Shown: piece after piece, positions 56,786-64,000 of the stretch
Layout: every line of letters starts with the position of its first letter
Position numbering within the stretch: the first letter of the stretch is position 1
DNA from: Luteimonas rhizosphaerae
GTDB lineage: Bacteria; Pseudomonadota; Gammaproteobacteria; Xanthomonadales; Xanthomonadaceae
Length of the DNA stretch: 64,000 bases
Direction of reading: 5' to 3'
NCBI RefSeq assembly: GCF_002849595.1
Contig: NZ_NRQR01000012.1
Location: forward strand, 124,001 to 188,000
Translations under genes and position numbers: made by a program
Notes under the pieces: generated by a model
Told to the model about the DNA's origin: nothing
Databases searched by the model: none
Seen by the model: only the letters and a program-made list of their open reading frames with translations

Positions 56786-57133
56786 TTATTCGTAATGGCT
56801 GCCCGGCGCGTCGACCCAGTGGTGCAGGCGATGGGTCAGTGCCGGCGTCGTCGCGATGAAGCGGAAACCCGCCCAGACGCTGCCCGCGAGCGTGGCCTCG
56901 TCGACCCACAACAGGTGCGCGCCGAGTTCGACCGGCGTCGCCGCGTCCGCGCCCGGCAGCGAGAAACTGAACTGGTACAGCGCGTCGTCGACCAGCGGTT
57001 CCGACGCGATCATCAGCATGCCGGTCTCGGACAGGTTGCCGATGCGACCGACGACGCGCTCGGTCATCGTGTCGGTGACGAGGATGACGTCCGAGGCCTT
57101 GCGGCGTCGGGCGCGGCGGAACTCCTGCATCAT
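56786..57133 (-). CDS. Single-domain PilZ protein
   Basis: A 115-residue PilZ domain protein. The c-di-GMP-binding elements are present: an Arg-rich N-terminal loop (RRARRRKASD) and NLSETG, matching (D/N)xSxxG, near residue 33. The domain core continues to WAGFRFI. It is translationally coupled to the DUF1631 gene upstream (ATGA overlap), so it may act as its partner. It probably responds to c-di-GMP. Confidence 0.9.
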   Translation of the reverse strand: MMQEFRRARRRKASDVILVTDTMTERVVGRIGNLSETGMLMIASEPLVDDALYQFSFSLPGADAATPVELGAHLLWVDEATLAGSVWAGFRFIATTPALTHRLHHWVDAPGSHYE

Positions 57134-59445
57134 GCGGGCTGCTCCATCGGGGCCGCATCGCCCCGGCCGGCGAAGCTGCGCAGCGCGCCGATCGCGGCCT
57201 GCCAGGCGCGGTCGACGAGATGGCCCCGGTCGGCGGTGACGATGCGTGCATTGCCGGTCGCCAGCTGCCGGGCCACCGCGTCGAGCGAGTGTTCGCCGAT
57301 CCGTTGGCCGCGCTGGTTGACGAACAGCACGTTGTCGCTGAGCGGGCTGAACCACGACATGCGCCGGCGGGTCACGTCGCCCTGTTGATTGGTCACGAAT
57401 TCGAACCAGGTGCCGAAGGGCAGGGTGCGCAGGTTGTCGTAATGCGCCTGCTCTTCGGGCGTGCGCGGGGGCAGCTGCGGGCGCCGCGCCTTCTCCGCGT
57501 CCTCGCCGAGCCGTGCGCGCGCCTTGAGCTTCATCGCCAGTTCGGTGCGCGATGTCGCATCGTCCTCGTCGCCGCCGTGGCGGGTCAGCCGCTGGGCGAT
57601 GACGCCGGCTTCCTCGCCGTGATAGCCGACCTGCGCCAGCGAGGCTTCGACCTGCGCCTGCAGATCGGGATCGTGCGGCGCATCGCCGCGCAGCGCGGTC
57701 TCGACGATCCGGCGGGTCGCCGCCAGCTGCCGACGCCACGCGTCGGAATCCTCGCCGTGGCGCAGCAGCGTCAGCGTCAGCACGTCGGCCCACGCCTGGT
57801 CGAGCAGCGAACGCGAGAAGCGCGGAATGCGCAGGTCGCCGACCAGGTTCTGCAGCACCTCGGCGGCGCGCAGCTTCGCGGCCTCGAGTTTTTCCTTGCC
57901 GCGCGCCGCTTCGATGTGCCGGCGCTCCTGCAGTTCCGCGGTGCGGGCCTGGGCCTGGAGCTGCGCCTGCAGCTGGGCGTTGCCGTCGGCGAAGACCTGG
58001 ACGTCGTCCTGGTAATGCTGGAGCACGTAGGCGACGGCGTGGCGCAACGCCACCAGCAGGCGCGGATCGACCGTCGGCTCGTCGAGCCAGCGCGCGGCGC
58101 TTTCGGCGACGGTATTGAGCAGTTGCCGCGCCGGATGCTGCTGGCGGGTGAAGAACGAATGGTCCTGCAGCGCGACGCGCAGCATCGGAATCTGCAGGTC
58201 GCGGACCAGCGACGCCGACGGCGCCTCGCTGCGGACCTCTTCTTCCAGATGGCCGTAGAGCATCGCCAGCAGTTCGAAGGCGTCCTCGTCCCGCGGCGTC
58301 AGCGTCGCGGCTTCGCCGCTGCGCTGGCGGGCCTGGGCGAGCAGCGACTGCTTGATCTCCATCAGGCCCTGGGTCGAGCGGCTGCCGGCCTGCGACTGCA
58401 GCTTGTGCAGCGCATCGGTGACCTCGCGCGTCGGCAGCGCCTGGCGCACGCGGCCGTCGTCGGCCCGCGGGCGGAACTTCTGCAGCAGTTCGCGGCGTCC
58501 CGACATCAGCTGTTCGAGCCGGCGGTACGCGGTCTCGTGGTCTTCGGCGTCTTCGACCGCCTGCGCGCCGAGCTCACCGCTCCACGCGGTGAAGGGACGC
58601 TGCGCGGCACTGGCGGCCGTCGCGGTCCGCGCCGCCGGCGTGGCCCCCGGCGCACGCGGCGCCGCGGTCGTACGCTCGCCGTCGCGGGGCGTCGGCGTCG
58701 TCTCGACGGCCGGCGCGTTGCGGGTGCGCATCGGCACGTAGGTCAGCGCCGGCAGGATGCCGCTCTCGGCCAGCGCCGCGTCCAGCCGTTCGAGGATCCG
58801 CGCGTAGCTGGCCATCACCACGCGATCGAAGATCCGGTACAGCAGCAGGCGTGCGTCGTATTCGATTTCCAGCGCGAGCGCCGTCGACTGGATGGCGCGG
58901 CACAGGCACTGCGGGCCGAGCGGGATGCGCTCGGCATCGAATCCGGGCGCGGCGGCCAGCACGCCGAAGCGCTGGCCCAGCAGGTGCAGCGACAGGCTGG
59001 CGCGCCCTTCCTGGCGCGCGGCGATCTCGCGCAGCACGGTGCCTTCGTCCATCACCGCGTCCTCGACCAGGCTCAGCGCGCCGAAGCCGCCGAACCCGGT
59101 CGCGTCCAACGCGGCCGGCGACGGCGAGGTCGGTGCGGGCATCCGCACCCGCGCCAGTGACGACTCGATCGACAGCAGGAAATGCGGCAGCAGGTCGGCG
59201 CGGTTGAGCCGGAACGCGCGCAGCGCCTGCATGTAACCGGACTCGAGGCCGGGATTGCGCGCATGGTCGGCGAGGCGGAAGAGCTCCTGTTCGAACTCGC
59301 CGATCATCGTCGCCAGCAGCGGGTCGAGTTCGCCCGCGACGACCGCCAGGGCGCGCTCCAGACTGCGACGCACGCGCGGCGGCAGGCCCGCGGTCGCGAG
59401 CGACCGGGGCGGCAGGGTGTCACGGGCGGACGGGTGGACGGACAT
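57130..59445 (-). CDS. DUF1631 family protein
   Basis: A 771-residue cytoplasmic protein that matches the DUF1631 family in length and pattern. It is mostly helical; residues about 300-350 are an Ala/Thr/Pro-rich linker, and about 520-570 hold a Gln/Arg-rich coiled coil (QAQLQAQARTAELQERRHIE). The C-terminus has a beta-rich segment (GTWFEFVTNQQGDVTRRRMS, NVLFVNQRGQR) that looks like a degenerate PilZ-like barrel. The start at 59445 is uncertain (59466 possible). The stop overlaps the start of the PilZ gene. The biochemical function is unknown; a role in c-di-GMP signalling is inferred. Confidence 0.85.
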   Translation of the reverse strand: MSVHPSARDTLPPRSLATAGLPPRVRRSLERALAVVAGELDPLLATMIGEFEQELFRLADHARNPGLESGYMQALRAFRLNRADLLPHFLLSIESSLARVRMPAPTSPSPAALDATGFGGFGALSLVEDAVMDEGTVLREIAARQEGRASLSLHLLGQRFGVLAAAPGFDAERIPLGPQCLCRAIQSTALALEIEYDARLLLYRIFDRVVMASYARILERLDAALAESGILPALTYVPMRTRNAPAVETTPTPRDGERTTAAPRAPGATPAARTATAASAAQRPFTAWSGELGAQAVEDAEDHETAYRRLEQLMSGRRELLQKFRPRADDGRVRQALPTREVTDALHKLQSQAGSRSTQGLMEIKQSLLAQARQRSGEAATLTPRDEDAFELLAMLYGHLEEEVRSEAPSASLVRDLQIPMLRVALQDHSFFTRQQHPARQLLNTVAESAARWLDEPTVDPRLLVALRHAVAYVLQHYQDDVQVFADGNAQLQAQLQAQARTAELQERRHIEAARGKEKLEAAKLRAAEVLQNLVGDLRIPRFSRSLLDQAWADVLTLTLLRHGEDSDAWRRQLAATRRIVETALRGDAPHDPDLQAQVEASLAQVGYHGEEAGVIAQRLTRHGGDEDDATSRTELAMKLKARARLGEDAEKARRPQLPPRTPEEQAHYDNLRTLPFGTWFEFVTNQQGDVTRRRMSWFSPLSDNVLFVNQRGQRIGEHSLDAVARQLATGNARIVTADRGHLVDRAWQAAIGALRSFAGRGDAAPMEQPA

Positions 59446-59613
59446 ACCGGCGGCAACACATGGCATTCGGTCGCATTTATGTAGCACGCGCCGCGCGCGC
59501 CGGCCAGTCGGATCGCCGTCGCGACGCGGCAACGGCAAGCGATGCGGCATGCGGCCAGGCAGACGTCGCGCGGTCCTGCCGCGGGCCCGGCGCAGGCGGT
59601 CCTGCGCGCGGAC

Positions 59614-60831
59614 CTAGTCCTCCAGGAACAGCGCGACCACGTCGTTGGTGAAGCGCTGGCCGAGGGCGGTCGGCCGGACGCGATCGGCGTCGACGTCGAG
59701 CCAGCCCTGCGCCACGGCCGCGGCGAGCGGCGCGGCGATCGCCGCGCGCGGCAGGCCGGTGCGCGCTTCGAAGTCGGCGAGGCGGAAGCCTTCGACCAGG
59801 CGCAGCGTATTGAGCATGTATTCGAAGGGCCGGCGCGCGGGCGCGATGCGGTCGTCGTCGCCGATCGCCTCCGCCCGGCCGGCGGTCGCCAGCCACGCGG
59901 TCGGGTGCTTGTGCTTCCAGCGGCGCAGGATCGTCTCCTCGCTGCCGAGGGTGATCTTGCCGTGGGCGCCGGCGCCGATGCCGAGGTAGTCGCCGAAGCG
60001 CCAGTAGTTGAGGTTGTGCGCGCACTGCCGGCCCGGCTGCGCATACGCCGAGACCTCGTATTGCGCGTACCCCGCCGCGGCGAGCTGCGCCTGGCAGTGC
60101 TCCTGCATGTCCCAGGCGAGATCGTCGTCGGGCAGCGCGTCCGGCGGCCGTGCGGCGAACACGGTGTTGGGTTCCAGCGTCAGCTGGTAGTGCGAGATGT
60201 GGGTCGGCGCCAGCGCGATCGCGCGCGCGACGTCGTCAGCCGCCATCGCCAGTGTCTGGCCCGGCAGCGCGTACATCAGGTCGAGGTTGAAGTTGTCGAA
60301 ACCCGCGTCGCGCGCCAGCTGCACCGCGGCCACTGCCTGCGCGCTGTCGTGGATACGGCCGAGCCGCTGCAGGCAGGCGTCGTCGAAGGTCTGGATGCCG
60401 AAGCTGATCCGGTTCACGCCGGCGCGCAGGTAGTCCTCGAAGCGGCCGTGCTCGGCCGTGCCGGGATTGGTCTCCAGCGTGACCTCGCACCCGGGCGCGA
60501 AGCGCAGCCGCGCCGACGCCGCCTGCAGGAAGCGCGCGATCGCGTCGGCGGGAAACAGGCTCGGCGTGCCGCCACCGAAGAACACGCTGTGGATCGTGCG
60601 CCCCCAGACCAGCGGCAGGTCGTGCTCCAGGTCGGCGACGAGCGCGTCGATGTAGGCGTCGAACGGCAGCGCACCGGCGCCGCGGAACTCGTGCGAATTG
60701 AAATCGCAGTAGGGGCATTTGCGCACGCACCACGGCAGGTGCACGTACAGCGCCAGCGGCGGTGGGATCAGGCGCTCGGCCGAGGCGGCCAGCGGGCGGG
60801 GCTCGGCGGGTGGGGGCGGCAGAGGCGGCAT
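59614..60831 (-). CDS. hemW: Radical SAM heme chaperone HemW
   Basis: A 405-residue radical SAM protein of the HemN-like family. The 4Fe-4S motif CVRKCPYCDF lies near residue 35, FFGGGTPSLF near 88, and the C-terminal HemW domain has FEYMLNTLRLVEGF. It lacks the extra N-terminal length of true coproporphyrinogen dehydrogenase. HemW delivers heme to respiratory proteins. It lies 13 bases after rdgB in the rph-VOC-rdgB-hemW operon. Confidence 0.95.
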   Translation of the reverse strand: MPPLPPPPAEPRPLAASAERLIPPPLALYVHLPWCVRKCPYCDFNSHEFRGAGALPFDAYIDALVADLEHDLPLVWGRTIHSVFFGGGTPSLFPADAIARFLQAASARLRFAPGCEVTLETNPGTAEHGRFEDYLRAGVNRISFGIQTFDDACLQRLGRIHDSAQAVAAVQLARDAGFDNFNLDLMYALPGQTLAMAADDVARAIALAPTHISHYQLTLEPNTVFAARPPDALPDDDLAWDMQEHCQAQLAAAGYAQYEVSAYAQPGRQCAHNLNYWRFGDYLGIGAGAHGKITLGSEETILRRWKHKHPTAWLATAGRAEAIGDDDRIAPARRPFEYMLNTLRLVEGFRLADFEARTGLPRAAIAAPLAAAVAQGWLDVDADRVRPTALGQRFTNDVVALFLED

Positions 60832-60844
60832 GGCGTCGCGGCCG

Positions 60845-61438
60845 TCAGAGGCCGGCGGCGAGCTGCCGGGTCAGTGTCGCCAGCGCCTTCGCGCGATGGC
60901 TGATCCGGTTCTTCTGCGCGGGTTCGAGTTCCGCGGCGGTAAGGCCGAGCGCCGGATCGAGGAACACCGGGTTGTAGCCGAAGCCGTGGCTGCCGCGCGG
61001 CGCGTCGAGGATGCGGCCTTCCCAGACGCCCTCGGCGATCAGCGGCTGCGGATCGTCGGCGCGGCGCAGCAGCACGATCATCGCGTAGAAGCGCGCGGTG
61101 CGGGCCGCTTCGGGCACGTCGCGCAGGGCGTCGAGCAGCTTGGCGTTGTTGGCGGCATCGTCGGTCGGCGTGCCGGCGTAACGCGCGCTGTAGAGGCCGG
61201 GCGCGCCGCCGAGTGCATCGACGATCAGGCCCGAATCGTCGGCCAGCGCGGGCAGGCCGGTCGCGGCCGTCGCATGACGCGCCTTGATCAACGCGTTCTC
61301 GACGAACGTGGTCGCCGTCTCCGGCACGTCGCCGACGCCGAGCGCACGTTGCGGCACGATCTCGAACGGCAGCCCGGCGAGCATCGCCTGCAGTTCGGCG
61401 AGCTTGCCGGCGTTGCCGCTGGCCAGCACCAGCTTCAT
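60845..61438 (-). CDS. rdgB: dITP/XTP pyrophosphatase
   Basis: A 197-residue Ham1-type enzyme that removes non-canonical purine nucleoside triphosphates. Motifs are LASGNAGKLAEL at the start, LADDSGLIVDAL near residue 65, HGFGYNPVF near 147 and SHRAKALATL near 175. Its start overlaps the stop of the VOC gene by four bases. Confidence 0.97.
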   Translation of the reverse strand: MKLVLASGNAGKLAELQAMLAGLPFEIVPQRALGVGDVPETATTFVENALIKARHATAATGLPALADDSGLIVDALGGAPGLYSARYAGTPTDDAANNAKLLDALRDVPEAARTARFYAMIVLLRRADDPQPLIAEGVWEGRILDAPRGSHGFGYNPVFLDPALGLTAAELEPAQKNRISHRAKALATLTRQLAAGL

Positions 61439-61830
61439 CGCGCCGGCTCCAGCAGATCCCAGCGCGTGCCGTAGAGATCGCGGAACACCGCGACGGTGCC
61501 GTAGGGCTCGTGGCGTGGCGCTTCGAGGAACTCGACGCCCGCGGCCTGCATTGCGGCGTGGTCGCGGCGGAAATCGTCGGTGTAGAGGAAATGGTCGACG
61601 CGGCCACCGGTCTGGTCGCCGATGCGCGCGCGCTGCGCGTCGTTCGCGGGTTCGGCCAGCAGCAGCGCCGCGTCCTGCGCATTGCCCGGCCCGACGACGA
61701 CCCAGCGCTTGCCGGCGCCGAGCACGCGGTCTTCCAGCACCCGGAACCCGAGCGCACCGGTGTACCAGGCGATGGCCGCGTCGTAGTCGGCCACCAGCAA
61801 CGTGGTCAGCGCGATGCGCCGCATCATCAT
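61435..61830 (-). CDS. VOC-fold (glyoxalase/dioxygenase-like) protein
   Basis: A 131-residue protein with the beta-alpha-beta-beta-beta VOC fold: [19 protein letters not shown] near the start, [20 protein letters not shown] near residue 76 and [17 protein letters not shown] at the end. The substrate is unknown. It is squeezed between rph and rdgB with overlaps on both sides, so it is part of their operon. A detoxifying or nucleotide-related role cannot be derived from sequence. Confidence 0.88.
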   Translation of the reverse strand: MMMRRIALTTLLVADYDAAIAWYTGALGFRVLEDRVLGAGKRWVVVGPGNAQDAALLLAEPANDAQRARIGDQTGGRVDHFLYTDDFRRDHAAMQAAGVEFLEAPRHEPYGTVAVFRDLYGTRWDLLEPAR

Positions 61831-62555
61831 CCCGCCAGTGCGGCGCGCTGCAACGCGACCAGTTCCGTGACCCCGGCTTCGGCCAGGGCCAGCATCGCGT
61901 CCATCTCGGCGCGACGGAAGGCATGGCCCTCGGCCGTGCCCTGGACCTCGATGAAGCCGCCGCCATCGTTCATGACGACATTCATGTCGGTGTCGCAGTC
62001 GCTGTCCTCGGCGTAGTCCAGGTCGAGCACCGGCACGCCGCGGTAGACGCCGACCGACACGGCCGCGATCGCGCCGTGCACCGGGTCGCGGCTGATCTCG
62101 CGCTTCGCGCGCAGCACGCCGATCGCATCGACCAGGGCGACGTAGGCACCCGTGATCGCCGCGGTGCGGGTGCCGCCGTCGGCCTGCAGCACGTCGCAAT
62201 CGAGCGTGATCGTGCGTTCGCCCAGGGCCTTGCGGTCCACGCAGGCGCGCAGGCTGCGGCCGATCAGGCGCTGGATTTCCAGCGTGCGCCCGCCCTGCTT
62301 GCCGCGCGACGCCTCGCGATCGTTGCGGGTGTTGGTGGCGCGCGGCAGCATGCCGTACTCGGCCGTCACCCAGCCCTCGCCCTTGCCGCGCAGGAAACCG
62401 GGCACGCGGTTCTCGACGCTGGCGGTGCACAGCACGCGGGTGTCGCCGAAGCTGACGAGCACCGAGCCCTCGGCATGGCGCGTGTAACCGCGCTCGAAGC
62501 GCACCTCGCGCAGCTGGTCGGGCGCGCGGCCGCTGGGACGGGTGGGACTGGTCAT
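61827..62555 (-). CDS. rph: Ribonuclease PH
   Basis: A 242-residue phosphorolytic exoribonuclease that trims tRNA 3' ends. It has [37 protein letters not shown] with the phosphate-site Arg near residue 80, and [17 protein letters not shown] near 120. Length and sequence are typical and complete, unlike the truncated K-12 copy. It heads the rph-VOC-rdgB-hemW operon, divergent from yicC. Confidence 0.97.
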   Translation of the reverse strand: MTSPTRPSGRAPDQLREVRFERGYTRHAEGSVLVSFGDTRVLCTASVENRVPGFLRGKGEGWVTAEYGMLPRATNTRNDREASRGKQGGRTLEIQRLIGRSLRACVDRKALGERTITLDCDVLQADGGTRTAAITGAYVALVDAIGVLRAKREISRDPVHGAIAAVSVGVYRGVPVLDLDYAEDSDCDTDMNVVMNDGGGFIEVQGTAEGHAFRRAEMDAMLALAEAGVTELVALQRAALAG

Positions 62556-62665
62556 GGCGACGGTGTCTTGCAGGGGGCGGGCAAGTCTAGCAGCGCGGCC
62601 CCTGCCGGTCCCGGCGCGCGCGGCGCCGGTGGCATACTGCGCGGCCTGTTCCCGGATGGACCTGC

Positions 62666-63526
62666 ATGATCCGCAGCATGACCGCCTTCGCCACTGGCGA
62701 GCGCAGTACCGAGTGGGGCACGCTGGCGTGCGAACTCCGGGCCGTGAACCACCGTTTCCTCGAACTCGGCACGCGCCTGCCCGAAGAACTGCGCGCGCTG
62801 GAACCGCAGCTGCGCGAGCGGGTCGCGGCGCAGGCCTCGCGCGGCAAGATCGATCTCGGCCTGCGCGTGCGCTCGGCCGAAGGCGGTGGCGAGCTGCAGC
62901 TCAACGAAGCGCTGCTCGGCCGGCTGTCGGCGCTGGCCGGCGAACTCGGCTCGAGCTTTCCCGAGCTGCGCACCGGCTTCACCGAGCTGCTGCAGTTCCC
63001 CGGCGTGCTGCAGTCGAAGGCGGTCGACCAGGCGGCGCTGCAGGCCGAAGTGCTGGCGCTGCTCGACGACGTGCTGGCCGATTTCGTCGCCGCGCGCGAG
63101 CGCGAGGGCGGCAAGCTGGTCGCGGCGATCCTCGAACGGGTCGACGGCATCGAACGCATCGCCGGCGAGGTGCAGGCGCTGATCCCGCAGATCCGCGACG
63201 GCCAGCGCGCCAAGCTGCAGGCGCGCCTGGACGAGCTGCCGCATCCGGTCGAGCCCGGCCGCATGGAGCAGGAACTGGTGCTGTGGCTGCAGAAGCTCGA
63301 TGTCGACGAGGAACTCGATCGGCTCGCCAGCCACATCGACGAGATCCGCCGCATCCTGCGCCAGCGCGAGCCCGTGGGCCGGCGCCTGGATTTCCTGCTG
63401 CAGGAGTTCAACCGCGAAGCCAATACGCTGGGTTCGAAGTCGGTCGACCGGCGCACGTCGCAGGCGGCCGTGGACCTGAAGGTGCTGATCGACCAGGTCC
63501 GCGAACAGGTGCAGAACATTGAGTAG
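62666..63526 (+). CDS. yicC: YicC family endoribonuclease-like protein
   Basis: A 286-residue protein starting with [12 protein letters not shown], with the YicC N-terminal domain to about residue 155 and the DUF1732 C-terminal domain near 200-286 ([36 protein letters not shown]). YicC has been reported as an RNase in E. coli. The order yicC-gmk, here 80 bp apart, is conserved in gammaproteobacteria. Confidence 0.95.
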   Translation: MIRSMTAFATGERSTEWGTLACELRAVNHRFLELGTRLPEELRALEPQLRERVAAQASRGKIDLGLRVRSAEGGGELQLNEALLGRLSALAGELGSSFPELRTGFTELLQFPGVLQSKAVDQAALQAEVLALLDDVLADFVAAREREGGKLVAAILERVDGIERIAGEVQALIPQIRDGQRAKLQARLDELPHPVEPGRMEQELVLWLQKLDVDEELDRLASHIDEIRRILRQREPVGRRLDFLLQEFNREANTLGSKSVDRRTSQAAVDLKVLIDQVREQVQNIE

Positions 63527-63606
63527 GCCGGGAGCAGGCCGGCCCGCCGCGGCGCCCGCCCAAAGCGGGTACGATGCGCGGCCTCGTGTGTCGTCCGGAG
63601 CCGGGC

Positions 63607-64000
63607 GTGACTGATTCCAAGCCAGCCGGGACCCCCGCCGCGCCGATGCGCGGCACGCTGTTCATCGTCGCCGCGCCGTCCGGGGCGGGGAAGTCGAGCA
63701 TCGTCAATGCGTGCCTGGCGCGCGATCCGGGCATCGCCCTGTCGATCTCGTTCACCTCGCGTCCGCCGCGACCGGGCGAGCGGCATGCCGAGCACTACCA
63801 CTTCGTCGACAAGGCCGAGTTCCAGCGCATGATCGCCGCCGGCGAGTTCTTCGAGTACGCCGTCGTGCACGGCGACTGGAAGGGGACCGCGCGGCAGTCG
63901 GTCGAGCCGCAGCTCGCGGCCGGCAAGGACGTGCTGCTGGAGATCGACTGGCAGGGCGCACGCCAGGTCCGCAACAAGGTGCCCGAGGCGGTCAGCGTCT
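63607..64000 (+). CDS. gmk: Guanylate kinase, partial
   Basis: The first 131 residues of guanylate kinase, cut by the right edge. The P-loop is VAAPSGAGKSSIV near residue 22, followed by the GMP-binding SFTSRPPRPGERHAEHYHFV and GEFFEYAVVHGDWKGT. The GTG start at 63607 has GGAG six bases upstream; ATGs at 63574 and 63646 are in frame. Gmk phosphorylates GMP to GDP. Confidence 0.95.
   Translation, partial: MTDSKPAGTPAAPMRGTLFIVAAPSGAGKSSIVNACLARDPGIALSISFTSRPPRPGERHAEHYHFVDKAEFQRMIAAGEFFEYAVVHGDWKGTARQSVEPQLAAGKDVLLEIDWQGARQVRNKVPEAVSV

Overview
This is a high-GC gammaproteobacterial chromosome segment from the Xanthomonadaceae/Lysobacteraceae (Luteimonas- or Lysobacter-like). The assignment rests on the gene orders lysM-dprA-smg-topA-tsaC against def-fmt-rsmB, ygfB-pepP and zapA-6S RNA-fau, on REP-like GTAGGAGCG repeats, and on RpoD and GltB sequences of that type. 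No formal phylogeny was possible.

Region 1 (1-14947) is an accessory pectin/uronate catabolism island. It holds a secreted esterase (partial), a fumarylacetoacetase-fold hydratase, a three-gene TRAP transporter, a methylglyoxal-synthase-like protein with two tandem domains, a sugar-porter MFS protein, a secreted GH43 glycosidase, a LacI regulator, and an operon of kduI, kduD, a DhuI-type isomerase and a secreted SGNH-esterase/cupin fusion. Four copies of a TGACACCG-type operator lie in its promoter regions and suggest that the LacI protein controls the island. The enzymes would trim and deacetylate pectin fragments outside the cytoplasm, import them, and convert the unsaturated uronate to 2-keto-3-deoxygluconate. 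Between the transporter and the MFS gene lies a large inverted repeat (4412-4913).

Region 2 (14948-20184) has an intergenic inverted repeat, a frameshifted two-part SDR gene, a small lipoprotein, an SDR with a membrane methyltransferase-like protein, and two tandem DUF4124 proteins.

Region 3 (20403-37880) is core metabolism and information processing: gltD/gltB, tsaC, topA, two GYF_2-RDD membrane proteins (one apparently frameshifted), smg (frameshifted near its start), dprA, a LysM protein, then divergent def-fmt-rsmB.

Region 4 (37928-45195) is envelope related: three family-2 glycosyltransferases, ribA, two PH-domain membrane proteins and an LpxL-type acyltransferase.

Region 5 (45335-64000) is housekeeping: dtd, rpoD, rpiA, an EVE protein, fau, 6S RNA, zapA and a small coiled coil, a GGDEF-EAL protein, ygfB-pepP, pepQ, PilZ and DUF1631 proteins, hemW-rdgB-VOC-rph, yicC and a partial gmk.

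No tRNA, rRNA, CRISPR array, transposase gene or prophage was seen. The most notable points are the two unrelated isomerases predicted for one pectin step in one operon, the esterase-cupin fusion, the MGS-like tandem protein, the shared operator family, and three broken genes within 17 kb.
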